This document shows positions 25,606 to 34,803 of a DNA stretch of 64,000 nucleotides, piece by piece. The notes under the pieces are model-generated. The model was not told the DNA's origin. It was given only the letters and a program-made list of their open reading frames with translations, and searched no databases. Position numbers and translations under genes: made by a program. Source of the DNA: Blautia faecis (GTDB lineage Bacteria; Bacillota; Clostridia; Lachnospirales; Lachnospiraceae); contig NZ_JAJCIA010000002.1 of assembly GCF_020554845.1 (NCBI RefSeq), positions 1 through 64,000 on the forward strand, in the 5' to 3' direction. How positions within the stretch are numbered: position 1 is the stretch's first letter; each line of letters begins with the position of its first letter.

Positions 25606-26472
25606 ATGAGCGAAGATAAGAAACCCCAAAAGAAGAAAAAAGCAGGAGATATATTTCTCACAATTGTACTGATTGCTGCAATCTGTATATTTTGCTACGC
25701 GGCATACAATCTTTATCACATTTATACAGAGTATAAGAAAGGCTCAGATGAGTATAATGCGATTGCCCAGATGGCGGTGACAGAGCGTGATCCGGATCAG
25801 GACAGTACCAGTGAAAGTGAGGAAGCAGCAGGACCAGACGGACCGTCTCTGAAGGCCCCGCTAGATATTGATTTTGATTCTCTTCGAAGCATTAATACAG
25901 ATGTGATCGGCTGGATCTATGTGGAGGCACTTGATGGTGTCAGCTATCCGGTGGTAAAGGGAACTGACAATGACCAGTATCTTCATCTGACATATGAGAA
26001 GAATTATAATTTTGCCGGAACTATTTTCATTGATTATGAGAATAAGGCAGATTTCAGTGACTGCAATACGCTGGTATATGGTCACAATATGAAGAATGGG
26101 ACTATGTTTGGACAGCTGAAGAATTTCAGTAAGGATGATTCTGCTTACAATAAGAGCAAATATTTCTGGATCTTTACCCCGGAGAAGACTTACCGGTATG
26201 AGATTATTTCTGCGTATACCACAGCGGTAAACAGTGATACATATACACTGTTTAAGGGACCTGGACAGGAGTTTGTGGATTATATGAATAAAATAGTCTC
26301 CTATTCTGATGTTAAGACTACACCAGGTGAGTTGGGCGTAGACGACAAGATCGTTACCCTTTCCACATGTACCGGTAATGAGTCTACCCGTTATGTGGTT
26401 CAGGGAAAAAGAGTGGATACTTTGGATGTTGTGCAGAAATCAGACAGCACGAAGCAGACAGGTGATAATTAG
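25606..26472 (+). CDS. srtB: Class B sortase
   Basis: 288 residues with a Lys-rich cytoplasmic head, one membrane segment (about residues 17-36), a low-complexity acidic linker and a class B catalytic domain. Catalytic residues are visible: His160 in LVYGHNM, Cys255 in TLSTCTG and the following Arg in TRYVVQG. The enzyme cleaves sorting signals (NPQTN-like for class B) and attaches proteins to the wall or pili. No LPxTG/NPxTG substrate gene is adjacent. GGAGG lies 5 bp before the ATG. Confidence 0.93.
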   Translation: MSEDKKPQKKKKAGDIFLTIVLIAAICIFCYAAYNLYHIYTEYKKGSDEYNAIAQMAVTERDPDQDSTSESEEAAGPDGPSLKAPLDIDFDSLRSINTDVIGWIYVEALDGVSYPVVKGTDNDQYLHLTYEKNYNFAGTIFIDYENKADFSDCNTLVYGHNMKNGTMFGQLKNFSKDDSAYNKSKYFWIFTPEKTYRYEIISAYTTAVNSDTYTLFKGPGQEFVDYMNKIVSYSDVKTTPGELGVDDKIVTLSTCTGNESTRYVVQGKRVDTLDVVQKSDSTKQTGDN

Positions 26473-26611
26473 AATCGGATCTTCTTGAAAAAAGCATGCA
26501 GACCTGTAAACGGCCGGGAAATTTCTGCAGGGCTGCAGAGGGATTTTGAGAGAGATATCGGAAAGCATATTACTGAAAAATGTGTACCGTATAATGATTG
26601 GAGGAATGGAC

Positions 26612-27340
26612 ATGAGTAAGGAAGTGGAAAGGCTTCAGGAGCTGATCGACCAGTACGATAATATTGTATTTTTCGGAGGAGCAGGAGTTTCTACGGAGAG
26701 CGGGATCCCGGATTTTCGAAGCCAGGACGGACTTTATAATCAGAAGTATGATTATCCGCCGGAAACTATTTTAAGTCATACCTTTTTCATGGGTCATCCT
26801 GAGGAATTTTATCGTTTTTATCAGGACAAGATGCTATGCGATACAGCGAAGCCGAATGCAGCTCATCTGAAGCTGGCAGAGCTGGAAGAAGCCGGAAAGC
26901 TGAAAGCAGTTATCACCCAGAATATTGATAATCTGCATCAGATGGCAGGCAGTAAACATGTACTGGAGCTTCACGGAAGTGTATACCGGAATTACTGTAT
27001 GAGATGCGGAAAATCCTATGACTTTAAATATATGAAAGCAGCGGAAGGGGTTCCAAGGTGCTCCTGCGGTGGAATTATCAAGCCGGATGTGGTTCTTTAT
27101 GAAGAAGGACTGAATGACTGCACTATCAATGAGTCTGTGCGTGCCATTTCCCAGGCGCAGGTTCTTATTATAGGAGGGACGTCCCTGGCTGTTTATCCTG
27201 CGGCAGGATTGATCGATTACTTTTCCGGAGAACATCTGGTAGTGATCAACAAGTCCCCGACACCAAGAGATCGGTATGCAGATCTTTTGATCAAGGAGCC
27301 TATCGGACAGGTGTTTTCCCAGATAAAAGTAAAAAAATAG
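26612..27340 (+). CDS. NAD-dependent protein deacetylase/deacylase, SIR2 family
   Basis: 242 residues from the ATG at 26612, chosen because GGAGG is 7 bp upstream; the longer in-frame ATG at 26546 has no such site. Motifs: FFGGAGVSTESGIPDFRS (NAD binding), TQNIDNLHQ, LHGS (catalytic His) and a zinc site CMRC...CSCGG. It removes acetyl or acyl groups from lysines using NAD+. It is followed by the DUF951 gene after 55 bp. Confidence 0.94.
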   Translation: MSKEVERLQELIDQYDNIVFFGGAGVSTESGIPDFRSQDGLYNQKYDYPPETILSHTFFMGHPEEFYRFYQDKMLCDTAKPNAAHLKLAELEEAGKLKAVITQNIDNLHQMAGSKHVLELHGSVYRNYCMRCGKSYDFKYMKAAEGVPRCSCGGIIKPDVVLYEEGLNDCTINESVRAISQAQVLIIGGTSLAVYPAAGLIDYFSGEHLVVINKSPTPRDRYADLLIKEPIGQVFSQIKVKK

Positions 27341-27395
27341 TGTGCTGAAAAAGGTTCTAAAGCAGAAATGAAGCAGGTAAATAAGGAGTTTATAT

Positions 27396-27590
27396 ATGGC
27401 AGCAGTTGTTTATGAAGTTGGAGATATTGTTACATTGAAGAAGGGTCATCCATGCGGCAGCAAAGAATGGGAAATCTTAAGAGTAGGTGCAGATTTTCGC
27501 CTGAAATGTATGGGCTGTGGACACCAGATCATGGTACCGCGGAAGATGGTGGAGAAAAACACAAAAAATCTTCAAAAAAAGGAAAAATAA
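27396..27590 (+). CDS. DUF951 family small protein
   Basis: 64 residues. VGDIVTLKKGHPCGSKEWEILRVGADFRLKCMGCGHQ is the recognisable core, with three cysteines (PCG, CMGC) that could hold a metal. It is a soluble cytoplasmic protein; the family is common upstream of rpsF or ychF in Firmicutes and its function is not known. Its stop is only a few bases from the rpsF promoter -35. AAGGAG lies 6-8 bp before the ATG. Confidence 0.9.
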   Translation: MAAVVYEVGDIVTLKKGHPCGSKEWEILRVGADFRLKCMGCGHQIMVPRKMVEKNTKNLQKKEK

Positions 27591-27593
27591 TGC

Positions 27594-27622
27594 TTTACAG
27601 CCTGAAAAAAGTATGTTAAAAT
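27594..27622 (+). promoter_or_regulatory. Promoter of the rpsF-ssb-rpsR operon
   Basis: TTTACA, 17 bp, TAAAAT. It lies about 80 bp before rpsF. Confidence 0.75.
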
Positions 27623-27650
27623 CAAAAATCGTGATATATAAAATATCCTT

Positions 27651-27671
27651 GCTCTTTGACAGGCAAAGGGC
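27651..27671 (+). promoter_or_regulatory. Leader hairpin before rpsF, candidate S6:S18 site
   Basis: GCTCTTTG pairs with CAAAGGGC (8 bp, one G-U) around a 5-nt loop, in the position where S6:S18-binding autoregulatory leaders occur in many bacteria. The assignment to that motif is an inference from position. Confidence 0.5.
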
Positions 27672-27699
27672 CAACAGACCATAAGGAGGTAAGACAAGC

Positions 27700-27987
27700 A
27701 TGAACAAGTACGAGTTAGCATTAGTTGTTAGCGCAAAAGTTGAAGACGAAGTACGTGATGCAGTAGTTGAGAAAGCTAAAGGATACATCACTCGTTACAA
27801 TGGCGTTATCACAGACGTTGAAGAATGGGGTAAGAAGAAATTAGCTTACGAGATTCAGAAAATGCATGAAGGCTTCTACTACTTTATTCAGTTTGAGGCA
27901 GACGCACAGTGTCCGGCAGAAGTAGAAAGACATGTACGTATCATGGACAACGTATTAAGATACTTAGTTGTCAGAAAAGACGCATAA
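27700..27987 (+). CDS. rpsF: 30S ribosomal protein S6
   Basis: 95 residues, normal for S6. It starts MNKYELALVVSAKVEDE and contains ITDVEEWGKKKLAYEIQK and YFIQFEA, the core of the ferredoxin-like RNA-binding fold that binds 16S rRNA with S18. AAGGAGG lies 10 bp upstream of the ATG. First gene of the classic rpsF-ssb-rpsR operon. Confidence 0.98.
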   Translation: MNKYELALVVSAKVEDEVRDAVVEKAKGYITRYNGVITDVEEWGKKKLAYEIQKMHEGFYYFIQFEADAQCPAEVERHVRIMDNVLRYLVVRKDA

Positions 27988-28061
27988 TCTTTTTGCATAA
28001 TCGGATTTAGAAAGCACCATTAAGAGCCCGTTCACTTAGTATATTAAGAGAGGTAAGAAGA

Positions 28062-28514
28062 ATGAACAAAGTAATTTTAATGGGACGCTTAACAAGAGAT
28101 CCTGAGGTAAGATATTCCGCAGGAGAGAATGCACTGGCAATTGCCAGATACACATTAGCGGTAGACAGAAGATTCCGTCGCGATGGAGAAGCAAGTGCTG
28201 ATTTCATTCAGTGTGTTTCTTTTGGACGTACGGCAGAGTTTGCTGAGAAGTATTTCCGTCAGGGACTGAAGATTGCCGTTACAGGTCGTATTCAGACCGG
28301 AAGCTATACCAACCGTGATGGACAGAAGGTTTACACTACAGAGGTTGTTGTGGAAGATCAGGAGTTTGCTGAGAGCAAGGCTTCCAGCGACAGTTATGCT
28401 GCTTCCCATCCGCGCACAAGTGCACCGGAGGCATCTATGCCGAACCCGGGAACCGCTGCAGAGGGCTTTATGAACATTCCGGATGGCATTGACGAGGAAT
28501 TGCCATTTAACTAG
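28062..28514 (+). CDS. ssb: Single-stranded DNA-binding protein
   Basis: 150 residues: an OB-fold to about residue 105 (MNKVILMGRLTRDPEVRYS, FIQCVSFGRTAEFAEKYFRQG, ITGRIQTGSYTNRDGQKVY-like) and a flexible tail ending DEELPFN. The acidic tip normally ends DDDIPF and recruits repair and replication proteins; here a final Asn follows the Phe. Located between rpsF and rpsR, as usual. Confidence 0.97.
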   Translation: MNKVILMGRLTRDPEVRYSAGENALAIARYTLAVDRRFRRDGEASADFIQCVSFGRTAEFAEKYFRQGLKIAVTGRIQTGSYTNRDGQKVYTTEVVVEDQEFAESKASSDSYAASHPRTSAPEASMPNPGTAAEGFMNIPDGIDEELPFN

Positions 28515-28556
28515 AGCTTAGCTCTTAGAACTGAATAAAACAGGAGGAAAACCAAC

Positions 28557-28823
28557 ATGGCTTACAATAATAGAAGCGAAAGACCAGATTCTCCAATGAA
28601 GAGAAGAGGCGGCCGCAGAAGAAAAAAAGTTTGCGTATTCTGTGGTAAAGAGAATAACGAGATCGATTACAAGGATGTAGCAAAATTAAGAAAATATGTT
28701 TCCGAGAGAGGAAAAATCCTTCCTAGAAGAATCACAGGAAACTGCGCGAAACATCAGAGAGCTCTGACTGTTGCTGTTAAGAGAGCACGTCATCTTGCTA
28801 TGATGCCATACATCCAGGACTAA
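28557..28823 (+). CDS. rpsR: 30S ribosomal protein S18
   Basis: 88 residues. [49 protein letters not shown] and [12 protein letters not shown] are diagnostic. CVFC...C suggests the zinc-binding form. Shine-Dalgarno AGGAGG is 8 bp upstream. Last gene of the operon, followed by a strong terminator. Confidence 0.98.
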   Translation: MAYNNRSERPDSPMKRRGGRRRKKVCVFCGKENNEIDYKDVAKLRKYVSERGKILPRRITGNCAKHQRALTVAVKRARHLAMMPYIQD

Positions 28824-28836
28824 TTTGGAAGTGTTT

Positions 28837-28866
28837 ACCGCCATCCGGAAGGATGGCGGTTTTTCT
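28837..28866 (+). terminator. Terminator of the rpsF operon
   Basis: A 10-bp perfect stem ACCGCCATCC/GGATGGCGGT with GGAA loop, then TTTTTCT. A family B element begins 2 bp later. Confidence 0.93.
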
Positions 28867-28868
28867 AT

Positions 28869-29034
28869 CTAGAGCGTGTTTGAAAAACCATTTCCGCAAT
28901 CTGCACGCCCCACTTTGCGGTATATTTCACCCGAATTCGGTTGCCGTAGCCCACTACGGCGCCCTCATCCGGGCAAAATCTCCCACAAATTGTAACGCAC
29001 ATCTTGCAGAAAGCCTTTTTCAAACACGCTCTAA
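28869..29034. mobile_element. Family B miniature element, full length, inverted
   Basis: 166 bp from CTAGAGCGTGTTTGAAAAA to TTTTTCAAACACGCTCTAA; central hairpin GCCGTAGCCCACTACGGC. It lies between the rpsR terminator and the gdpP leader. Short frames inside it are products of the inverted repeat. Confidence 0.86.
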
Positions 29035-29141
29035 TCTTCTATGGAAAAATACTCAGAAATCTGTTATACTATCTGGCAAAGGCGTATTTTGCCTGTCACT
29101 ATGTAAAAGGTACCTGAGGATTTGTAAGTGAGGATAAACTT

Positions 29142-31196
29142 ATGAATAAAAAACTGAAATTCAAGGGATCCATGAAGCAGTTCATGAGGTGGCCACTGTA
29201 TCTGACCATTCTTCTTATATGGCTGGATATTCTTATTTTTATGGTAAGTGTGAAAGCAGGAATTCTTGCTACACTTGGAATTGTGGTATATATTGTGGCA
29301 GCACTTCTGCTTACCCGCTTTCACAGGCCGCTGATTCTCAATGATCTGATCGCGTTTGCCAATCAGTATGAATCTCTTGAGAAGCGTCTTCTGGATGATC
29401 TGGCTCTTCCTTATGCCATTATGGACACCAATGGAAGAATGATCTGGTCCAACAAGGTATTTGCAGAGCTTACCGGGAAAGAACAGCTGTATAACAAGCA
29501 CATTACCACTATTTTTCCGGAGATCACACCGGATAAACTTCCTGTACCTGAGAAACAGGAGATCACAGAGATGAGCACCAACTTTGGTGACAGGATCTAT
29601 CGTGTTTCCATGCAGCTGGTTACTATGAAAGATGTGGTAAATGAAGCCCGTATTCTGGAAAATGTGGATGCAGACATTAATCTTGTGGCAATGTTTTTCT
29701 ATGATGAGACAGAGCTTCAGGAATATATTCAGAAGAATGAGGATGATAAGCTGGTAGTTGCTCTGGCATATCTGGACAATTATGAAGAAGCTCTGGAAGG
29801 TGTGGAAGAAGTCAGAAGATCCCTTCTGATCGCACTGATCGACAGGAAAATCACCAAGTATTTTTCCAATTTTGACGGACTTGTACGCAAGCTGGAGCGG
29901 GATAAATACTTCCTGATCATGCGTCAGAGTTCCCTGGAAGCATTGAAAGAACAGCGTTTTCATATTCTGGATGAAGTTAAGACGGTCAATATTGGTAATG
30001 AAATGGCAGTCACCCTAAGTATCGGTATTGGTCTGAACGGCGCAAACTATCTGCAGAATTATGAATATTGCCGTATTGCCATTGAGATGGCTCTTGGACG
30101 CGGCGGTGACCAGGTAGTAATTAAGAATGGAGATTCCATCGCCTATTTTGGCGGAAAATCCCAGCAGGTGGAGAAAAATACCCGCGTAAAGGCCCGAGTG
30201 AAGGCACAGGCGCTGAAAGAGTTTATGAGCACCAAGGATCGTGTTGTGGTTATGGGACATAAGATCACAGACGTAGATGCCCTTGGGGCTGCAATCGGTA
30301 TTTATCGCGCAGGAAAGACCCTTGGCAAGCCGGTCCATATTGTAGTAAATGATCCGACCACATCCATCCGTCCGTTGATGGCGGGGTATATCAATAATCC
30401 GGATTATGAGCCTTCCATGTTTGTAGATTGTGCCCAGGCAAAGGATCTTGTGGATAATAATACAGTTGTGGTTGTGGTGGACACAAACAAACCAAGTTAT
30501 ACAGAGTGTCAGGATCTTCTTTATCTGACCAGGACGATCGTGGTGCTGGATCATCACAGAAGAGGCAGTGAAGTGATACAGAACGCAGTACTTTCCTATG
30601 TGGAGCCATATGCATCCTCCACATGTGAGATGGTTGCCGAGATCCTTCAGTATTTTGACGAGGATCTGCGTCTTCGCAGCCTGGAGGCGGATTGTCTGTA
30701 TGCAGGTATGGTAATTGATACCAATAATTTTACTACACGCTCCGGCGTGCGTACTTTCGAAGCAGCTGCTTATCTTCGGAGAAATGGCGCAGATATTACA
30801 AGAGTCCGCAAAATGCTTCGGGATAACATTGATGCATATAAGGCAAGAGCGGAAGTTGTCCGCACTGCCCAGATTTACAGAAATTGTTTTGCAATAGGAA
30901 GATGCCCCAGCGAGGGGTTGGAAAGTCCTACAGTAGTAGGAGCCCAGGCCGCAAATGAGCTTCTGAATATTGCAGGTGTGAAGGCTTCTTTTGTTCTTAC
31001 TCCATATAATAATGAGGTGTATGTAAGTGCCCGTGCCATTGATGAGGTCAATGTGCAGGTTATGATGGAGAGAATGGGCGGCGGAGGTCATCTGAACATT
31101 GCCGGAGCCCAGGTGAAGGCTACAGAAGATGAGACAGAGAAAATGATCAAAGATATTATAGATCAGTTATACCAGGAAGGAGAATTCAAAGAATGA
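29142..31196 (+). CDS. gdpP: Cyclic-di-AMP phosphodiesterase GdpP
   Basis: 684 residues in the GdpP order: two membrane segments (about 18-58), a PAS-like domain (about 75-160), a degenerate GGDEF (about 175-300) and a DHH/DHHA1 phosphodiesterase (about 340-670). The DHH site is visible as [24 protein letters not shown] and [15 protein letters not shown]1 contains [14 protein letters not shown]. It degrades c-di-AMP and so affects cell wall and potassium homeostasis. It overlaps rplI by 4 bp, the usual order gdpP-rplI-dnaB. Confidence 0.96.
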   Translation: MNKKLKFKGSMKQFMRWPLYLTILLIWLDILIFMVSVKAGILATLGIVVYIVAALLLTRFHRPLILNDLIAFANQYESLEKRLLDDLALPYAIMDTNGRMIWSNKVFAELTGKEQLYNKHITTIFPEITPDKLPVPEKQEITEMSTNFGDRIYRVSMQLVTMKDVVNEARILENVDADINLVAMFFYDETELQEYIQKNEDDKLVVALAYLDNYEEALEGVEEVRRSLLIALIDRKITKYFSNFDGLVRKLERDKYFLIMRQSSLEALKEQRFHILDEVKTVNIGNEMAVTLSIGIGLNGANYLQNYEYCRIAIEMALGRGGDQVVIKNGDSIAYFGGKSQQVEKNTRVKARVKAQALKEFMSTKDRVVVMGHKITDVDALGAAIGIYRAGKTLGKPVHIVVNDPTTSIRPLMAGYINNPDYEPSMFVDCAQAKDLVDNNTVVVVVDTNKPSYTECQDLLYLTRTIVVLDHHRRGSEVIQNAVLSYVEPYASSTCEMVAEILQYFDEDLRLRSLEADCLYAGMVIDTNNFTTRSGVRTFEAAAYLRRNGADITRVRKMLRDNIDAYKARAEVVRTAQIYRNCFAIGRCPSEGLESPTVVGAQAANELLNIAGVKASFVLTPYNNEVYVSARAIDEVNVQVMMERMGGGGHLNIAGAQVKATEDETEKMIKDIIDQLYQEGEFKE

Positions 31197-31642
31197 AAGT
31201 AATTTTACTGGAAGATGTAAAAGCCCTTGGAAAAAAGGGAGAGATTGTAAACGTCAGTGACGGATATGCAAGAAACATGATCCTGCCGAAGAAGCTTGGA
31301 CTTGAGGCAACTCCAAAGAACTTAAATGATCTGAAGCTTCAGAAGGCAAATGAAGAGAAAGTTGCCCAGGAGAATTTAGAAGCTGCCAGAGCTTTTGCCA
31401 AGAATCTTGAAGATAAAGAGGTTATTCTTACTCTTAAAGTGGGAGAGGGCGGAAGAACATTTGGCTCTGTTTCCACAAAAGAAATTTCAGAAGCTGCCAA
31501 GAAACAGCTGAATCTCGATATAGAGAAAAAGAAACTGGTACTTCCAAACCCGATCCGCAATCTTGGCGTAACAAATGTACCGGTTAAGCTTCATCCTAAG
31601 GTAACCGGAAGCCTGAAAGTATGGGTAAAGGAAGAGGCATAA
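31193..31642 (+). CDS. rplI: 50S ribosomal protein L9
   Basis: 149 residues: [33 protein letters not shown] at the N-terminal rRNA-binding domain, a long connecting helix and a C-terminal domain with [16 protein letters not shown] overlap with gdpP. Its TAA stop lies inside the left copy of an 8-bp duplication flanking a small family A insertion. Confidence 0.98.
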   Translation: MKVILLEDVKALGKKGEIVNVSDGYARNMILPKKLGLEATPKNLNDLKLQKANEEKVAQENLEAARAFAKNLEDKEVILTLKVGEGGRTFGSVSTKEISEAAKKQLNLDIEKKKLVLPNPIRNLGVTNVPVKLHPKVTGSLKVWVKEEA

Positions 31643-31644
31643 GG

Positions 31645-31672
31645 GCTACTGTGAAGAAGTGTAAACAGTAAT
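31645..31672. mobile_element. Family A solo module between rplI and dnaB
   Basis: A 28-bp palindromic module (GCTACTGTGAAG...AAACAGTAAT) is flanked by GCATAAGG (31637-31644) and GCATAAAG (31673-31680), seven of eight identical. The insertion created an ATG at 31671 that is in frame with dnaB. Confidence 0.7.
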
Positions 31673-31706
31673 GCATAAAGCTGCAGGAGAGGATGTTTTT
31701 TACGAA

Positions 31707-33035
31707 ATGGAAGAAGCATTGATCAAGAGGATACTTCCTCACAGCATTGAAGCGGAACAGTCCGTTATTGGTTCCATGATCCTGGACCGTGATGCCATTC
31801 TGGTAGCATCAGAGATTCTTACAAGTGATGACTTTTACCAGAGCCAGTATGGTATTATTTTTGATGCCATGGTGGAGTTATGTAATGAAGGAAAGCCGGT
31901 GGATCTGATCACTCTTCAGAACCGTCTGAAAGAGAAGGAACTTCCACCAGATATCAGCAGTATGGAATATGTAAGAGATCTGATTTCTGCAGTTCCCACT
32001 TCTGCCAACGTAAAGTATTATGCCAATATTGTCAGCGAAAAGGCTGTCCTTCGAAGACTGATCAAAGTGAATGAGGAAGTGGAAAATGCCTGCTATATGG
32101 AGAAAGAAGGCACACAAATGATCCTGGAGGAAGCGGAGAAGAAATTGTTTAATGTTCTTCAGAGACGCTCCAGTGATGAGTTTGTGCCTATCCAGCAGGT
32201 GGTTTTGAATGCGGTGAACAATATTGAGAAAGCTTCCAAGATGAAGGGAACGGTAACTGGTATTCCTACCGGTTTCGTGGATCTGGATTACAAGACCTCC
32301 GGAATGCATGCTTCAGACCTGGTGCTGATCGCAGCCCGTCCGTCTATGGGAAAAACTGCTTTCGTTCTTAATATTGCCCAGTATATGGCATTTCGTAAGG
32401 ACGTTACGGTAGCGATATTCAGTCTGGAGATGTCCAAGGAGCAGCTTGTAAACCGTCTCCTTGCCATGGAATCTCATGTGGATTCCCAGAATATGAGAAC
32501 TGGTAATCTGAAAGACGAGGATTGGACCAAGCTGGTGGAGGGTGCAGATATTATCGGACGCTCTAATCTTATTATTGATGATACCCCCGGTATTTCCATT
32601 TCCGAGCTGCGTTCCAAGTGCCGAAAATACAAATTAGAGCACAATCTTGGAATTATTATGATTGATTATCTTCAGCTGATGAGTGGAAGCGGACATTCTG
32701 ATTCCAGACAGCAGGAAATTTCCGATATTTCACGTTCCCTGAAAGCACTTGCCCGTGAGATCAGCGTTCCGGTCATTGCACTTTCACAGCTCAGTCGAGC
32801 TGTAGAGCAGCGCCCGGATCACAGACCTATGCTTTCTGACCTGCGAGAGTCGGGAGCTATTGAGCAGGATGCTGATATGGTAATGTTTATCTACCGTGAT
32901 GATTATTATCATAAGGATACGGAGAAAAAGGGAATTGCTGAGATCATTATAGCGAAACAGAGAAACGGTCCTATTGGTACCGTTGAGCTGGTATGGCTGC
33001 CTCAGTATACACAGTTTGTAAATATGAAAAAATAA
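31707..33035 (+). CDS. dnaB: Replicative DNA helicase DnaB
   Basis: 442 residues from the ATG at 31707 (MEEALIKRILPHSIEAEQSVIG), which fits the family N-terminus; an upstream in-frame ATG at 31671 lies on the edge of an inserted element and is probably fortuitous, although GGAGAGG at 31686-31692 is rather far from 31707. Walker A is ARPSMGKTA, Walker B is IIMIDYLQLM, then the arginine-finger region SRAVEQRPDHRPMLSDLRESGAIEQDAD. No intein is present. It unwinds DNA at the fork. Terminator follows. Confidence 0.95.
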   Translation: MEEALIKRILPHSIEAEQSVIGSMILDRDAILVASEILTSDDFYQSQYGIIFDAMVELCNEGKPVDLITLQNRLKEKELPPDISSMEYVRDLISAVPTSANVKYYANIVSEKAVLRRLIKVNEEVENACYMEKEGTQMILEEAEKKLFNVLQRRSSDEFVPIQQVVLNAVNNIEKASKMKGTVTGIPTGFVDLDYKTSGMHASDLVLIAARPSMGKTAFVLNIAQYMAFRKDVTVAIFSLEMSKEQLVNRLLAMESHVDSQNMRTGNLKDEDWTKLVEGADIIGRSNLIIDDTPGISISELRSKCRKYKLEHNLGIIMIDYLQLMSGSGHSDSRQQEISDISRSLKALAREISVPVIALSQLSRAVEQRPDHRPMLSDLRESGAIEQDADMVMFIYRDDYYHKDTEKKGIAEIIIAKQRNGPIGTVELVWLPQYTQFVNMKK

Positions 33036-33066
33036 GGAAATGCTGATTGATTATGGTATTTCTTCG

Positions 33067-33098
33067 AAAAGGCCGGCATGTTATGTCGACCTTTTTTT
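33067..33098 (+). terminator. Terminator after dnaB
   Basis: AAAAGGCCGGCAT and ATGTCGACCTTTT form a 13-position stem with one mismatch and GTT loop, followed by a T-run. Confidence 0.85.
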
Positions 33099-33099
33099 C

Positions 33100-33127
33100 T
33101 TGCATTTGAAAGACCTTTTGTTATAAT
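33100..33127 (+). promoter_or_regulatory. Promoter of the MerR-like gene
   Basis: TTGCAT, 16 bp, TATAAT, about 95 bp before the ATG at 33224. The -35 overlaps the end of the dnaB terminator T-run. Confidence 0.75.
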
Positions 33128-33223
33128 AAAAACAGTGAATTATGCTATTGTCCATACGGATGCTGTCTGGCAGCCAGACCGATTTGTTTTGTGGACAGCA
33201 ACAATTTCATGAGGAGGGGTAGT

Positions 33224-33778
33224 ATGGAAAAATGCTATACCGTGGCTGAGACTGTGAAGCTGACAGGGGTGAAATCTTATGTCCTTCGTTACTGGGAGGA
33301 TGAACTTTCCCTTCCTATTCGCAGAAATGAGCTGGGGCATCGCTGCTACACCCAGGATGATATTCAACTGTTTTTGAACATTAAAGAACTAAAGAACAGA
33401 GGCTTGCAGCTTCGGGCGATACATGATCTTCTTCCAAAACTTACAAAAAAAGAAGGAATGGAAGTAATCGTGCCGGAAGAAAAGGATAAAATACATTTAC
33501 TGGAATCTGAGAGTATAGAAAAAGAAGAGAATGAAACAAGAGATACACTTCGGGAAGAACTGCTGGAGAATGTTCAGAATTTTAAAGCGGAGCCAGATAA
33601 AAAGATTCTGGAGTTTCAGGAGATATTAGAACGTCTGATTACTCAGGAGCTTCATGCCAAAAAAGAAGGAGAAGACAGGTGGCGCACTCTGGATGCAGCC
33701 ATCAGGAGACAGCAGATGGCAAGAAGAGAAGCAGCTGCATCTTCGGAGAAGAAGGGAAAAAAGAAAAACGGAGTGTAG
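33224..33778 (+). CDS. MerR-type helix-turn-helix protein
   Basis: 184 residues from the ATG at 33224, set by GAGGAGGGG just upstream. An N-terminal MerR HTH (YTVAETVKLTGVKSYVLRYWEDEL...RNELGHRCYTQDDIQLFLNIKELKNRGLQL condensed) occupies about residues 1-75; a charged coiled-coil C-terminus without ligand-binding cysteines follows. Similar chromosomal proteins bind DNA structurally rather than sensing metals, so the role is open. Its TAG stop is joined to a family B tip (AATGTGTTTGAAAAAGG). Confidence 0.85.
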   Translation: MEKCYTVAETVKLTGVKSYVLRYWEDELSLPIRRNELGHRCYTQDDIQLFLNIKELKNRGLQLRAIHDLLPKLTKKEGMEVIVPEEKDKIHLLESESIEKEENETRDTLREELLENVQNFKAEPDKKILEFQEILERLITQELHAKKEGEDRWRTLDAAIRRQQMARREAAASSEKKGKKKNGV

Positions 33779-33785
33779 AATGTGT

Positions 33786-33815
33786 TTGAAAAAGGGGAGC
33801 TCCATAGGAAGCTCC
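33786..33815. terminator. Terminator between MerR-like and ferredoxin genes
   Basis: GGGGAGCT (33792-33799) pairs with AGCTCCCC (33808-33815). On the minus strand it is followed by TTTTT, so it mainly ends the ferredoxin transcript. The A-run comes from the family B tip. Confidence 0.75.
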
Positions 33816-33846
33816 CCTTCATGCTATCATCACTTATGTGGGAAAA

Positions 33847-34081
<235 letters not shown>

Positions 34082-34101
34082 CCTTTCTGGGATATGAGTC
34101 T

Positions 34102-34130
34102 ATTCTAATATATATGTCAAAGGATATCAA
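34102..34130 (-). promoter_or_regulatory. Promoter of the ferredoxin gene
   Basis: On the minus strand: TTGATA, 17 bp, TAGAAT, about 85 bp before the ATG. Confidence 0.65.
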
Positions 34131-34167
34131 GTACAAAATTATAAACAAAATTTTAGAATTGTGACGG

Positions 34168-34196
34168 TTGCGCAAATGTGTATTTGGTATTATAAT
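34168..34196 (+). promoter_or_regulatory. Promoter of the DUF1858 gene
   Basis: TTGCGC, 17 bp, TATAAT. The leader of about 110 nt holds another family A-like palindrome (GTTGCTGG...GAACAGTAAC, 34270-34295). Confidence 0.65.
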
Positions 34197-34314
34197 AGTG
34201 GAACGTGGAGAGTTACTGCCGGTTTTGATGTAATGGCAGGGAATTTTTTACGAGAGAAGCAGTTGCTGGTCAGGTATGAACAGTAACTCGATATAAAAAA
34301 GGAGGAAACAGATC

Positions 34315-34518
34315 ATGGCACAGGTGACAAAAGATATGCTGATTGGTCAGCTTCTTCAGTTAGATCCTAATATGGCTGGTATTCTTATGGCATCCGGTAT
34401 GGGATGTGTAGGATGCCCATCCGCACAGATGGAATCTCTGGAGGAGGCTGCTATGGTACACGGAATTGATGCTGATGTTTTAATCCAGCAGCTGAACGAT
34501 TATCTTGCAGGCCGTTAG
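34315..34518 (+). CDS. DUF1858 domain protein (hybrid-cluster-associated redox type)
   Basis: 67 residues; [43 protein letters not shown] is the DUF1858 core with the characteristic CxxC (CVGC). Related domains occur with hybrid-cluster proteins and are proposed to be redox-active disulfides. It is soluble and lies divergent to a ferredoxin gene, which fits a redox role but does not prove one. AGGAGG lies 9 bp before the ATG. Confidence 0.9.
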   Translation: MAQVTKDMLIGQLLQLDPNMAGILMASGMGCVGCPSAQMESLEEAAMVHGIDADVLIQQLNDYLAGR

Positions 34519-34587
34519 TATATAGTTTCTTGACGGGCTGTTCCGGTTGAGAAGGTAACCCCGACAGAGTATATACGAACTTATAAT

Positions 34588-34618
34588 AAAAAGGACTGGC
34601 GATTTGCCAGTCCTTTTT
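34588..34618. terminator. Bidirectional terminator after the DUF1858 gene
   Basis: AAAAAGGACTGGC and GCCAGTCCTTTTT, perfect 13-bp stem with 5-nt loop, T-run on the plus strand and A-run before the stem. Confidence 0.9.
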
Positions 34619-34627
34619 AATAAGGTT

Positions 34628-34704
34628 TTAGAGCGTGTTTGAAAAAGGCTTTCTGCAAGATGTGCGTCACAATTTGCGGGAATGATTTTTCAAACACGCT
34701 CTAG
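34628..34704. mobile_element. Short family B element (77 bp, internal deletion)
   Basis: Both ends are intact (TTAGAGCGTGTTTGAAAAA and TTTTTCAAACACGCTCTAG). The interior is joined at CACAATTTGCGGGAATGA, the same junction as in the derivative at 8866-8936. Confidence 0.82.
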
Positions 34705-34748
34705 CCTGTTCAAAATGTCTGCGCAGCGTGCAGGCATTTTGGAATTGT

Positions 34749-34803
34749 CAGGCGGAGAATCCTGCAGGCAGGATTCTTTTTATTTCAGATTTTTGCAAGC
34801 TGC
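34749..34803. repeat. Hairpin repeat D at the mecA end
   Basis: CAGGCGGAGAATCCTGC then GCAGGATTCTTTTTATTT, a hairpin at 34757-34776. It matches 8681-8735 over about 55 bp. The last codons and TGA of mecA lie within it. Confidence 0.65.
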
